The notes under the pieces were generated by a model. That model was not told where the DNA came from. It made no database searches and saw nothing but the letters and a program-made list of their open reading frames with translations. Of a stretch of DNA of 64,000 bases, positions 22,697 through 31,761 are shown piece after piece. Source of the stretch: Actinomadura sp. J1-007 (GTDB taxonomy: Bacteria; Actinomycetota; Actinomycetes; Streptosporangiales; Streptosporangiaceae); contig NZ_WING01000001.1 in assembly GCF_009793335.1 (NCBI RefSeq), positions 7,006,001 to 7,070,000 of the forward strand, read 5' to 3'. The position numbers were made by a program, and so were the translations under genes. Every line of letters begins with the position of its first letter. Positions within the stretch are counted from its first letter, which is position 1.

Positions 22697-23413
22697 GTGG
22701 CGCGCGCCGAGCGGAACAGTTCCAAGGGCGAGGTTTCCGATCCGCAAACCGGTGCGGACGTCGAAAACGATCCCAGGCGGCAGCTCGTGGAAGAGCGTCG
22801 GCGTGCGAAGGACGATATCAGCCGGCAGTACATTCTCGACGCCGCCGAGGTGGTCTTCAGCCGTAATGGGCTGCATGCCGCCACGGTCCGGGAAATCGCC
22901 GCGGAGGCGGGATTCTCCAGTGGCGCGCTCTACCGGTTCTTCAAGAGCAAGGACGACATACTCACCCATGTGATGGAACGCAAGGGCCGTCGCCTGGTCG
23001 AGGAACTCGAGAAAGCCGCCGACCCCGGTATGCGCCCGGCGCAGCGCCTCCACGCGCTCGCCGAGGCGCAGATGCGCTACTACTCCGCGAACCGCGACTT
23101 CTACCGGCTGATCCTCCGTACGGCGGGTCCGTCGTGGTGGACGCTCAAGGCCGAGTTCGACGACATGGGCGTCCAGCGGTTCCACCGCGCGCTCGACATC
23201 GAGGCCGAGATGTTCCGCGCCGGGATCGAGGCGGGCGAGTTCGTCGACGACGAGCCCGAGCAGATGGCGGTCGTCTTCGTCGGCATCACGCAGGCGTACC
23301 TGACGCGCTGGCTGCTCCAGGACGACGGCGCCTCCGCGTTCGACCGCGGCGAGGCCAAGGACCGGCTGCTCGCCCTGCTCGACCGCGCCTTCGTCCGCCC
23401 CGCCGCCCGCTGA
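22697..23413 (+). CDS. TetR-family transcriptional regulator
   Basis: A 238-aa regulator. After a charged ~45-residue N-terminal extension comes the TetR HTH: Y-I-L-D-A-A-E-V-V-F-S-R-N-G then A-T-V-R-E-I-A-A-E-A-G-F-S-S-G-A-L-Y-R-F-F, as in the family. GTG 22697 has AGGAG upstream. The C-terminal ligand-binding domain is helical. It stands 560 bp before the large biosynthetic operon on the same strand. The palindromes in front of that operon and of the Rieske operon are the natural candidates for its operators, although no copy is seen before its own gene. Confidence 0.92.
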   Translation: MARAERNSSKGEVSDPQTGADVENDPRRQLVEERRRAKDDISRQYILDAAEVVFSRNGLHAATVREIAAEAGFSSGALYRFFKSKDDILTHVMERKGRRLVEELEKAADPGMRPAQRLHALAEAQMRYYSANRDFYRLILRTAGPSWWTLKAEFDDMGVQRFHRALDIEAEMFRAGIEAGEFVDDEPEQMAVVFVGITQAYLTRWLLQDDGASAFDRGEAKDRLLALLDRAFVRPAAR

Positions 23414-23464
23414 CCGCCCACGTCCCCACGCCCGTCGTGCACGCCCCCGGCCGCGCCGCCCGGC

Positions 23465-23592
23465 CGCGCCGCGCCGCGCGCTGATCGTGCGCGTTCCCGG
23501 CCGCGCCGCGCGCTGACCGCGCACGTCCCCGGCCGCGCCGGGCGCTGACAGTGCCCGTCTCCAGCCGCGCCGCGCGCTGATAGTGCGCGCCG
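23465..23592. repeat. Four 32-bp tandem repeats
   Basis: Four head-to-tail copies start at 23465, 23497, 23529 and 23561 and share the core CCGCGCCGCGCGCTGA. They differ mainly in the last ten bases of each unit. The block lies just after the TetR stop and may act as a terminator or a binding array. Confidence 0.75.
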
Positions 23593-23826
23593 TCCGGCCG
23601 GTTCCCCTTCTCTCCCTGCGCTGAGCTGGGGTTACACGCGTGCCGGTGACCGGATGCGGACGTCCGGCCGGGGGCGCCGCGCGTTCCTCTCCGGTCGCCC
23701 CGGCACGCCCCCGAACCTGCGCGCCCGCTTGCGGTGAGGTGTGTCCGGGCGGGTCCGGCGGTGGGCGCGGCGGGGCCCTTCCGGCCGTCCCGGCGGGGGT
23801 TGACAGTCGCGGAGCGCGGGCTCAGA

Positions 23827-23884
23827 GTGAACGTGCGTCACCAAAGTGAGAACGCTCGTTCACTCCACTGCTCATCTCGTTCAC
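23827..23884 (+). promoter_or_regulatory. Candidate TetR operator cluster before the biosynthetic operon
   Basis: The palindrome GAACG-CT-CGTTC at 23850-23861 is flanked by a TGAACG half-site (23827-23832) and a CGTTCAC half-site (23878-23884). The same arms occur as TGAACG-CA-CGTTCA in front of the Rieske operon at 40267. The site lies 95-150 bp before the operon's first start codon. Confidence 0.65.
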
Positions 23885-23977
23885 AACAGTTCCGCACGCG
23901 CAGGACCTGCGCGTTCGCGGCGGCGCCGCCCGGTCAGGGGGCGCCGGAGACCCGTTTCGGACCAGCGGAGGCAGAAG

Positions 23978-25204
23978 GTGTCGAATGCTCCGAACAATAG
24001 CCAAGCGGTCGCTTGCTTGACAGAGCGGGACGCGCCCCCGCGGCGGGTGTCGATCTTCGACACGACGCTGCGCGACGGCGAGCAGGCGCCCGGCAACGCC
24101 ATGAACCCGGACCAGAAGCTCGAGGTGGCGATGGCGATCGAGGCGGTCGGCGTCGACGTCATCGAGGTCGGGTTCCCGAGCTCCTCGCCGAGCGACGTCG
24201 AGGCCACCCGGCTGATCAGCCGCTCGGTCACCAGCGCCCGCATCGCGACCCTGAGCCGCGCCACCCGCGCGGACGTGGACATCGCCGTGGAGGCCGGCGG
24301 GACCCGCGGCCACCATCTCCAGATCATGGCCACCGGCAGCGAGATCCACCTGCGGCACAAGCGCGGGATCAGCCAGGCCGAGGCGCAGGACGAGGTGGTG
24401 GACGCGATCGCGCACGCCAGGTCCCTCGGCGTCGAGCACGTCACCCTCGGGATCGAGGACGCCTCGCGCGGCTCGGCCGGGCTGCTGCGGCCGCTGGTGC
24501 GCGAGTCCGTGGACGCCGGGGCCGACTGCGTCGCGGTCGCCGACACGACGGGCTGCATGACGCCCGGCGAGTTCGGCGGCCTCATCGCGTCCATCCGGAG
24601 CTGGACCCGGCCGGACATCGTCATCTCCGCGCACTGCCACGAGGACATGGGCCTGTCCCTCGCGAACGCGCTGGCCGCCGTCCAGCGGGGCGCCGACGAG
24701 GTGCAGTGCACGCTCGCCGGGATCGGCGAACGGGCCGGCAACACCGCGCTGGAGGAGCTGGTCGCGGTCCTGGACTACCGGGGCGAGGCGCTCGGGCTCA
24801 GCACGTCCGCGCGCCCGGAGGGGCTCCAGGCCGCGTTCGAGAAGCTCAGCGCCGCGATCGGGCTGCCCGCCCCGCGCAACAAGGCGATCTTCGGCGTCAA
24901 CGCGTTCGCGACGCAGGCGGGCATCCACCAGGCCGGCATGCTCAGGGACCCGATCACCTACGAGTACGTGCGGCCCGACCGGTTCGGCCGGGAGCGCACG
25001 ATCCTGGTCGGCCGGCACTCGGGCCGCGCGGTCCTGCGGCACGTGTTCGACCAGATCGGCCGGCCGGTCGACGAGGCGGTGCTGGAGGACGTCTACCGCG
25101 AGCACGTCGCCAACCGCACCAACGGGGAGTGCATCGACCTCGCGGAGGTCCGCGGCCTCATCAGCGACCGGCTGTCCGAGCTCGCCGGGCCGGGCGGCCG
25201 ATGA
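23978..25204 (+). CDS. 2-isopropylmalate synthase/homocitrate synthase-family enzyme (LeuA-like, no regulatory domain)
   Basis: A 408-aa DRE-TIM metallolyase-family protein. The family signature F-D-T-T-L-R-D-G-E-Q-A-P-G stands near residue 30, and the metal-binding His pair lies in A-H-C-H-E-D-M-G-L. A G-I-G-E-R-A-G-N-T-A-L-E-E loop and G-R-H-S-G-R follow. These enzymes condense acetyl-CoA with a 2-keto acid. At 408 residues it lacks the C-terminal allosteric LeuA dimer domain of housekeeping enzymes, so leucine feedback control is not expected. GTG 23978 follows GCGGAGG. It is first in an operon with LeuC/D/B-like genes and an aminotransferase, suggesting a pathway-specific keto-acid homologation. 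The substrate is unknown. Confidence 0.9.
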   Translation: MSNAPNNSQAVACLTERDAPPRRVSIFDTTLRDGEQAPGNAMNPDQKLEVAMAIEAVGVDVIEVGFPSSSPSDVEATRLISRSVTSARIATLSRATRADVDIAVEAGGTRGHHLQIMATGSEIHLRHKRGISQAEAQDEVVDAIAHARSLGVEHVTLGIEDASRGSAGLLRPLVRESVDAGADCVAVADTTGCMTPGEFGGLIASIRSWTRPDIVISAHCHEDMGLSLANALAAVQRGADEVQCTLAGIGERAGNTALEELVAVLDYRGEALGLSTSARPEGLQAAFEKLSAAIGLPAPRNKAIFGVNAFATQAGIHQAGMLRDPITYEYVRPDRFGRERTILVGRHSGRAVLRHVFDQIGRPVDEAVLEDVYREHVANRTNGECIDLAEVRGLISDRLSELAGPGGR

Positions 25205-26601
25205 GCGCGCCGCGGACCCTCATCGACAAGGTCTGGGACGGCCACGTCGTGCGCCGCCGCGCGGACGACCCGGATCTGATCTACATCGACCTGCACCTGG
25301 TGCACGAGGCCAGCTCCCCGCAGGCGTTCGACGGGCTGCGCGGAACGGGCCGCCGGGTGCGGCGCCCGGACCTGACGCTCGCGCTGGAGGACCACAACGT
25401 GCCGACCGACTCGCTCACCATCGCCGACGCGATGGGCCGCGAGCAGGTCGAGACGCTGCGGCGCAACTGCGCCGAGCACGGGATCACCGTGTACTCGCTC
25501 GGCGACGGCCGGCAGGGCATCGTGCACGTCGTCGCGCCCGAGCGCGGACTCGTCCAGCCGGGGACCACGGTGGTCTGCGGCGACAGCCACACCTCGACGC
25601 ACGGCGCGTTCGGCGCGCTCGCCTTCGGTGTCGGGACCGGCGACGTCGAGCACGTGCTCGCCACCCAGACGATGCCGCTGGCGCGCCCGCGCACGATGGC
25701 GGTCGAGTTCGCCGGGGCGCTCCCGCCGGACGTGACCGCCAAGGACCTGATGCTAGCGGTCATCGCGCAGATCGGGGCGAACGGCGCGAACGGCCACGTC
25801 ATCGAGTACCGCGGCGCCGCCATCGAGGGCCTCACGATGGAGGGCCGCATGACGCTGTGCAACCTCAGCGTCGAGGCGGGCGCGCGGGCCGGGATGATCG
25901 CACCCGACGAGGTCACCTACCGCTACCTCAAGGGCCGTCCGGACGCGCCGTCCGGCGACGCGTGGGACCGCGCCGAACGGCACTGGCGGACCCTGCCCAC
26001 CGACGAGGGAGCGCGCTTCGACCGCACGGTCACCGTGGACGCGGCGTCGCTGGCCCCGTTCGTCACCTGGGGCACCAACCCCGGCCAGGCGGTGCCCGTC
26101 GATTCCGCGGTGCCCGACCCGGAGGCGTTCGCCGACGAGGCCGACCGCGCCGCCGCGGAACGGGCGCTCGCCTACATGGACCTCGCCCCGGGCACGCCCA
26201 TGCGGTCGATCGCCGTGGACACCGTCTTCATCGGGTCCTGCACCAACGGGCGGATCGAGGACCTGCGCGCCGCCGCGGACGTGATGCGCGGGCGGAAGGT
26301 GGCCGACGGCGTGACGGCCCTCGTCGTCCCGGGCTCGATGGCCGTGCGCCGCGCGGCGGAGGAGGAGGGGCTGCACGAGGTCTTCGCCGCGGCGGGCGCG
26401 CAGTGGCGGCTCTCGGGGTGCTCGATGTGCCTCGGGATGAACGCCGACCGGCTGGTGGGCCCGCGCCGCTGCGCCTCGACGTCCAACCGCAACTACGAGG
26501 GCCGCCAGGGCGACCGGGCGCGCACCCATCTCGTCTCGCCCGCGGTCGCCGCCGCGACCGCCGTCACCGGACGGCTCACCCCACCGGCAGGTCTGCGATG
26601 A
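25201..26601 (+). CDS. 3-isopropylmalate dehydratase large subunit-like (LeuC)
   Basis: A 466-aa aconitase-family large subunit. Typical LeuC wording includes T-L-I-D-K-V-W-D-x-H-V-V, C-G-D-S-H-T-S-T-H-G-A-F-G-A-L, F-I-G-S-C-T-N-G-R-I-E-D-L and C-S-M-C-L-G-M-N. The three [4Fe-4S]-ligating cysteines lie in S-C-T-N and C-S-M-C. The length is that of bacterial LeuC. The ATG overlaps the LeuA-like stop (ATGA) and the stop overlaps the LeuD-like start, so the subunits are coupled. It would isomerise the 2-alkylmalate made by the first enzyme. A small oddity is G-P-R-R-C-A-S-T-S-N-R-N where housekeeping enzymes usually have G-E-R-C-A-S. Confidence 0.94.
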   Translation: MSAPRTLIDKVWDGHVVRRRADDPDLIYIDLHLVHEASSPQAFDGLRGTGRRVRRPDLTLALEDHNVPTDSLTIADAMGREQVETLRRNCAEHGITVYSLGDGRQGIVHVVAPERGLVQPGTTVVCGDSHTSTHGAFGALAFGVGTGDVEHVLATQTMPLARPRTMAVEFAGALPPDVTAKDLMLAVIAQIGANGANGHVIEYRGAAIEGLTMEGRMTLCNLSVEAGARAGMIAPDEVTYRYLKGRPDAPSGDAWDRAERHWRTLPTDEGARFDRTVTVDAASLAPFVTWGTNPGQAVPVDSAVPDPEAFADEADRAAAERALAYMDLAPGTPMRSIAVDTVFIGSCTNGRIEDLRAAADVMRGRKVADGVTALVVPGSMAVRRAAEEEGLHEVFAAAGAQWRLSGCSMCLGMNADRLVGPRRCASTSNRNYEGRQGDRARTHLVSPAVAAATAVTGRLTPPAGLR

Positions 26602-27230
26602 ACGCGTTGACACCGATCACCGCCCACACCGGCCGCGCCGTCGCGCTGCGGCGCGACCAGGTCGACACCGACCAGATCATCCCCGCCTCGTTCTGCAAGC
26701 GGCTCACCAAGAGCGGCTACGCCGACGCGCTGTTCGCGGGCTGGCGCAAGGACCCCGGCTTCGTGCTCGACCGGCCGGAGCACGCGGGCGCGACGGTCCT
26801 GGTCGCCGCGCGGAACTTCGGCACCGGCAGCTCCCGCGAGCACGCCGTCTGGGCCCTGCGCGACGGCGGGTTCGCCGCCGTCATCGCCAGCAGCTTCGGC
26901 GACATCTTCCGCCGCAACGCCTGGCGGAACGGGCTGCTGGCCGTCGAGCTCCCCGAGGAGGCGGTCGCCGCCCTCGCCGACGCCGCCGAGGCCGATCCCG
27001 GCTTCACGGTCACGATCGACCTCGCCGGCCTCACCGTCACGGCGGGCGGGGACCGCTGGGAGTTCACCGCGAACGAGCGGCAGCGCCGGCTGCTGATGGA
27101 GGGCCTGGACGAGATCGCGGTGACCCTCGCGGAGGACGAGGCCATCACCGCGTACGAGTCCGCCCGCCACGACTGGCTCCCGGCGGCCGGTCCCCGTACC
27201 ACTCCCGCGCGATCCCGCGCCCGACTGTGA
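26598..27230 (+). CDS. 3-isopropylmalate dehydratase small subunit-like (LeuD)
   Basis: A 210-aa swivel-domain subunit with V-D-T-D-Q-I-I-P-A-S-F, N-F-G-T-G-S-S-R-E-H-A-V-W-A-L and S-F-G-D-I-F-R-R-N-A, all hallmarks of LeuD. It forms the dehydratase with the preceding large subunit. Both its start and stop overlap its neighbours (ATGA before, GTGA after). The length is normal; a short basic tail (T-P-A-R-S-R-A-R-L) ends it. Confidence 0.94.
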   Translation: MNALTPITAHTGRAVALRRDQVDTDQIIPASFCKRLTKSGYADALFAGWRKDPGFVLDRPEHAGATVLVAARNFGTGSSREHAVWALRDGGFAAVIASSFGDIFRRNAWRNGLLAVELPEEAVAALADAAEADPGFTVTIDLAGLTVTAGGDRWEFTANERQRRLLMEGLDEIAVTLAEDEAITAYESARHDWLPAAGPRTTPARSRARL

Positions 27231-28270
27231 GGAGCGACGGCTTGGACTCCGTGACGGTCATCCCCGGGGACGGCATCGGCCCCGAAGTCGTCCACGAGGC
27301 CCTGCTCACCCTGGAGGCGCTCGACCTCGGCCTCGGGCTCGACGTGCTGGACCACGTGAACGCCGACGCGTACCTGCGCACCGGGACGGCGCTGTCCGAC
27401 CGGGACTTCGAACGGGTCCGCGCGAGCGCCGCCACCCTGCTCGGCGCGGTGGGCGACCCGAGGACGGACGGCACCGACTACGCGCGCGGCGTCCTGCTGC
27501 GCCTGCGCTTCGACCTCGACCTGTACGTCAACCACCGCCCGGCGCGGCTGCTGCACGACCGGCTCAGCCCGCTGCGGCGCAAGGAGCACCGGCCGCTCGA
27601 CTGCGTGATCGTCCGCGAGAACACCGAGGGCCTGTACGCGGGGATCGGCGGACGGCTCCGGCCCGGCACCCCGCACGAGGTCGCCCTGGACGTCGAGATC
27701 AGCACCGGTCACGGCGTCGAGCGCGTGATCGACTACGCGTTCTCCATCGCGCGGCGGGGCGTGTGCATGGTCGACAAGTCCAACGCCGTCCGCAACGGCG
27801 GGGGATTGTGGCAGCGGCGCTGGCGCGAGGCGGCGGAGGCGCGGCCCGACATCGAGACCACCCACCTGTACGTGGACAACGCCGTGATGCAGCTCGTCGC
27901 GGACCCGACCCGGTTCGACGTCATCGTGGCCAACAACTCCTACGGCGACATCCTCAGCGACCTCGCCGCGGAGCTGGCGGGCGGGCTCGGCGCCGCGACG
28001 TCGGCCAACCTCAACGCCGCGACGGGCTTCGGCCTCTTCGAGCCCGTGCACGGCACCGCGCCCGACATCGCGGGGCAGGGCGTCGCCAACCCGGTCGGGG
28101 CGATCCTCACCGCCGGGCTGATGGTCGGGCATCTCGGCCACCGGGACGCGGCCAAGGCCGTCACCCGGGCGGTCGACCGGGCCATCGACCTGGAACGGAC
28201 GACACCCGACCTCGGCGGCGACCTCACCACCGCCGAGGCCGGCGCGGCCGTCCGGGCGGAGCTGCGATGA
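27227..28270 (+). CDS. 3-isopropylmalate dehydrogenase-like (LeuB family)
   Basis: A 347-aa NAD-dependent beta-decarboxylating dehydrogenase. It shows V-I-P-G-D-G-I-G-P-E-V, the substrate loop G-V-L-L-R-L-R-F-D-L-D-L-Y-V-N-H-R-P typical of actinobacterial LeuB, and V-I-V-R-E-N-T-E-G-L-Y-A-G. The NAD-site motif reads F-E-P-V-H-G-T-A-P-D-I-A-G. It would oxidise and decarboxylate the isomerised 2-alkylmalate to a one-carbon-longer 2-keto acid. GTG 27227 overlaps the LeuD-like stop; TTG 27242 is an alternative start. Confidence 0.93.
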   Translation: MRSDGLDSVTVIPGDGIGPEVVHEALLTLEALDLGLGLDVLDHVNADAYLRTGTALSDRDFERVRASAATLLGAVGDPRTDGTDYARGVLLRLRFDLDLYVNHRPARLLHDRLSPLRRKEHRPLDCVIVRENTEGLYAGIGGRLRPGTPHEVALDVEISTGHGVERVIDYAFSIARRGVCMVDKSNAVRNGGGLWQRRWREAAEARPDIETTHLYVDNAVMQLVADPTRFDVIVANNSYGDILSDLAAELAGGLGAATSANLNAATGFGLFEPVHGTAPDIAGQGVANPVGAILTAGLMVGHLGHRDAAKAVTRAVDRAIDLERTTPDLGGDLTTAEAGAAVRAELR

Positions 28271-29456
28271 CCGGCGCCGGACCGGACGGGCCGCGCATCG
28301 CCCGCCGGGTGGAGCGGATGTCGCCCGGACGCCTGTTCCGCCTGCTCAACGAGGGCCACAAGCACGACGCCGTCGACATGGCGCTCGGCGTGCCCGAGGC
28401 GCCGCCCACCCCGCCCGCGCTGGTCGAGGAGGCGTGCGCGGCGCTGCGCTCGGGCCGCAACCAGTACGAGATCCCGGACGGGAGCCTGGAGCTGCGGACG
28501 GCGATCGCGGAGTCCCTCGCCGCCCCCACCGACCCCGCCACGATGCTGACGATCACCGTCGGCGCCACCGAGGCGCTGTTCGTCTCGGTGCTCGCCACCG
28601 TGGACCCCGGCGACGAGGTCGTGATCCTCGAACCGTTCTACGAGAACTTCGTCAGCGCCGTCGCGCTGGCGGGCGGCACGCCGCGGCTCGTCCGGATGCG
28701 CCCGCCCGGCTGGCGGTTCGACCCGGACGAGCTGGCCGCCGCGTTCGGCCCGAGGACCAGCGCGATCATCCTCAGCACGCCGAACAACCCGACGGGCCAC
28801 GTGCTGACCGCCGCCGAGATCGACACGATCGCCGCGCTCTGCGACCGGTGGAACGCCGTCGCGATCGTCGACGAGATCTACTCCGGCTTCACGTTCGACG
28901 GCCACCGGCACCGCTCGCCGGGCGACCATCCGGCGCTGCGGGACCGGAGCCTCGTGATCGGCAGCATGTCGAAGACCCAGGCGGTCAGCGGCTGGCGGGT
29001 CGGGTACCTGCGGGCGAGCCCCGCGCTCACCGAGGTCGCCCGGCGCGTCCACGTCGTGGCCTGCGGGGGACGGCCGCGCCGCTCCAGCGCGCGGTGGCGA
29101 GGGCCGCCGCGGCGGACCCGGCGTTCTCCACGCCGTCGGACGGGCTGGAGCGGCAGCGCGACCTGACCGTCGCGGCGTTCGCCCAGATCGGCGTCCGGTG
29201 CATCCCGCCCGACGGCGGCTGCTACACGATCGGCGACATCCGTCCCGCCACCCGGGAGGACTCCGAGGCGTTCGCGTTCCGGCTGATCGAGGAGGCGGGG
29301 GTGACGGTCGCGCCCGGCGGCTACTTCCACCACGACGCGAGGCTCGGCGCGGGGTTCGTGCGGATCTCGTTCAACCGCAGGATCGACACGCTCCTCGACG
29401 TCGAGCGGCGGCTCGCCGGGCTGCGGCCCGCGCGCGACGTGGAACAGAGGGTCTGA
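28267..29456 (+). CDS. Class I/II aminotransferase (frameshift near 29065)
   Basis: A fold-type I PLP aminotransferase of about 396 residues once one base is restored. The first frame gives D-E-V-V-I-L-E-P-F-Y-E-N-F, S-T-P-N-N-P-T-G-H-V-L, I-V-D-E-I-Y and the PLP lysine in I-G-S-M-S-K-T-Q-A-V-S-G-W-R-V-G-Y. It then breaks at V-H-V-V-A-C-G-G and continues in another frame as T-A-A-P-L-Q-R-A-V to the stop at 29456. The break is a five-G run (29065-29069) where six would keep the frame, so a sequence error is more likely than a dead gene. It overlaps the LeuB-like stop and should aminate the elongated keto acid. Confidence 0.88.
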
Positions 29457-29459
29457 GCC

Positions 29460-31700
29460 ATGCCGCCACAGAGCACCCCGTCCGGCGCGCCGCACAGCGC
29501 CCCGCACCGCGTCCGGCGCGAGGGCGGCGCCTCGCTGTACCGGCCGAGCGGACCGCACACCCGGGAGATCCTCGACGGGCTCGTACGCGACAAGGTCCCG
29601 GTGTTCGCCATGCCGTCCTGGTTCGTCAGCGCCGAGGCCGCGCAGGTCGGGTACCTGCTGAGCAGGCTCCTCGACGGGCGCACGGCCGGCGCGCCCGGCG
29701 AGCCGCACCAGGCGTTCTACGCCAACTCGCGGCACGAGGCGCTGCACGGCGCGATCAAGCTGCTCCGGCACGGCGGCCGGCGCGACCGCACCGCCCATGG
29801 GGGCGCGGTGCTCGTGCTGGACGGGTCCGGACGGCTCCGCGCGACCCTCGACCCGCTCGGCGTCGGACCCGGCGCGGCGCTCGTCCCCGGCGTCGAGTGC
29901 GTCCCCGACGCGGAGGGCTTCGGCCGCGCGCTGCGCGGCCGCGCCCACTGCGGCGCGCTGATCGCGGCACCCGGCCGCCTGGGGCCGGCCGCGGTGCGGG
30001 AGGCGGCGCGGCGGGCCCGGGGCGCGGGGGTCCCGGTCTGCCTCGACCTGTCGGACTCGGGCCTGGACTGGAGCGGGGAGCCGGACGGCGAGGCGCTGCT
30101 CCTCGCCGCCCGGCCCGACCTGGTGGTCGTCGGCGAACGGCTGACCGGGTACGAGGTCCCGTTCGCCGCGATCGTCGGGACCGCCGCCGCGTTCGCGCCG
30201 TGGAACGAGCCCGGCAACGCGTTCCTGCACTCCAACACCTACGGCGGCAACACCCTCGCCATGCGCAAGGTCAAGCACCACCTGGCCGGGCTGCTCGGCG
30301 GCGACCCCGCCGTCCGCGAGACGCTGGAGCACACCGACCGGGATTGGCGCGCCGTCCTGCGGCTGTACGCGACGCACGTCAACCCCGAGACCGTCCGGCT
30401 GCACCGCAGGATGCGCGGGGCCCTGCACGTCGTCCGCGCGGACGGCGCCCGGCTCACCGTCGAACTCGACTCCGGCCGCCGGCTCGACCTGGTGGACGCG
30501 GTCTGCGGCGGCGGCCTCGGCGTCAACGGCCACAACCCCGACGACGCCCGCACGGCGGTCCTCGCCGAGCACGACACCGCCGCCGACTACTGCGCCCGGC
30601 TGGAGTCGGCGCTCGCCGGGGAGACGGGCCTCGCCCGCGCGTTCCCCGGCGTGAGCGGCGCGAGCGCGGTCGAGACCGCGATCACCCTCGCGGTCCTCGC
30701 CCGCGAACGGCAGCGGCGGATCATCGTCTTCCGGCACAACTACGGCGGCAAGACGCTGGCCGCGCTCGTCGCGACGGCCGCCGAGGCGACCCGCGCGCCG
30801 TTCGGCCCGCTGTACGACGGCGTCACCTACCTCGACCCGTTCGCCCCGGACGCACCCGAACGGCTGCGCCGCGAGACCGCCTCCGGCGACGTCGGCCTGG
30901 TGTGGCTCGAACTCGTCCACGGAAGCTCCGACACCTACCGGCCGCTGCCGGACGAGCTCCTCGCCGCCGTCGAGGAGCAGCGCCGCGCGCACGGGCTGCT
31001 CGTGGGCGTGGACGAGGTCCTCACCTCGTTCTACCGCTGCGGGCGGCGCTTCGCCCACCAGGGGCGGCTGCCGCACGTGGACATCGTCACGGTGTCGAAG
31101 GCGCTCAGCTACCTGTGCTTCCCGGTGGCCTCCACGGTCGTCTCCGAGGAGGTGTACGAGCGCGCGCGGCTCCGCGAGCCCGGCCTGGTCGAGGAGCTGC
31201 GCACCCGCTACCGCAACCAGCTCGGCGCGCACTTCGGGCTGCACTCGGTCGCGCAGGTCGACGCGCTCGGCCTGCCCGAGCGCACCCGTGAGCTCGAACG
31301 CGTGCTGGGCGACGCCATGGACGCCCTGCCGGACCGGTCGCCGAGCGTCGGCCGCCGGTTCCGGGAGGGGCTGTTCGTCCGCCTGGAGATGGTCCCGCCC
31401 GGCCTGCCGCGCCCCGTCCGGCGCCTGCTGCCCGCGCGGTACGCCGGGCGGCTGGCCGCGAAGGCGGGGGAGTGGTCGGTCATCGCGACCACGACCTGGT
31501 GGATCACCCGCGCCCGCGTCTTCGTGCTGTACGACTGCCTCGGCGTCCCCCTGATCGCCGAACCCCGCGACGCCGCCAGGATCGGCGCGGGGATCCGCGC
31601 CCTCGCGGCCTGCGGTCCCGCGCGGCTGCTGGCCGCGGCCGCGTTCCACCAGATCGAGCAGAGCCTCCTCGCGGCGGTGCGCCGCGCCCGAGCCCGCTGA
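29460..31700 (+). CDS. Tandem class III aminotransferase-like fusion, first half lacking the PLP lysine
   Basis: A 746-aa protein with two fused domains of the class III (ornithine/acetylornithine) PLP fold. In domain 1 (about residues 40-330) the PLP-lysine position reads V-V-V-G-E-R-L-T-G-Y (residues 223-232), with Glu/Arg where Lys is expected. The late motif H-S-N-T-Y-G-G-N-T-L-A is kept. Domain 2 (about 360-700) has S-G-A-S-A-V-E-T-A-I, F-R-H-N-Y-G-G-K-T-L, G-V-D-E-V-L-T-S-F and T-V-S-K-A-L-S, giving the catalytic Lys near residue 547. So one active and one structural or substrate-binding half are predicted. It lies three bases after the aminotransferase. The reaction is unknown. Confidence 0.82.
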   Translation: MPPQSTPSGAPHSAPHRVRREGGASLYRPSGPHTREILDGLVRDKVPVFAMPSWFVSAEAAQVGYLLSRLLDGRTAGAPGEPHQAFYANSRHEALHGAIKLLRHGGRRDRTAHGGAVLVLDGSGRLRATLDPLGVGPGAALVPGVECVPDAEGFGRALRGRAHCGALIAAPGRLGPAAVREAARRARGAGVPVCLDLSDSGLDWSGEPDGEALLLAARPDLVVVGERLTGYEVPFAAIVGTAAAFAPWNEPGNAFLHSNTYGGNTLAMRKVKHHLAGLLGGDPAVRETLEHTDRDWRAVLRLYATHVNPETVRLHRRMRGALHVVRADGARLTVELDSGRRLDLVDAVCGGGLGVNGHNPDDARTAVLAEHDTAADYCARLESALAGETGLARAFPGVSGASAVETAITLAVLARERQRRIIVFRHNYGGKTLAALVATAAEATRAPFGPLYDGVTYLDPFAPDAPERLRRETASGDVGLVWLELVHGSSDTYRPLPDELLAAVEEQRRAHGLLVGVDEVLTSFYRCGRRFAHQGRLPHVDIVTVSKALSYLCFPVASTVVSEEVYERARLREPGLVEELRTRYRNQLGAHFGLHSVAQVDALGLPERTRELERVLGDAMDALPDRSPSVGRRFREGLFVRLEMVPPGLPRPVRRLLPARYAGRLAAKAGEWSVIATTTWWITRARVFVLYDCLGVPLIAEPRDAARIGAGIRALAACGPARLLAAAAFHQIEQSLLAAVRRARAR

Positions 31701-31761
31701 CCGGCCCGTGCCGGACGGTCCGCGCGACCGCGCCCGGCACCGCGCAGAAACGGAGCGAACC

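Larger units (their letters stand above)
23414..23977. other. Intergenic region upstream of the biosynthetic operon (564 bp)
   Basis: The region contains the 32-bp tandem repeats at 23465-23592 and a GC-rich stretch with no credible frame. A short AT-richer control region at 23820-23890 carries several GTGAACG/CGTTCAC half-sites. The operon leader runs to the GTG at 23978. Confidence 0.5.

Noticed and set aside
23846..23977. Upstream extension of the LeuA-like protein to 23846
   Set aside because: The extra 44 residues are Arg-rich, overlap the operator region, and have no ribosome site; GTG 23978 has GGAGG.
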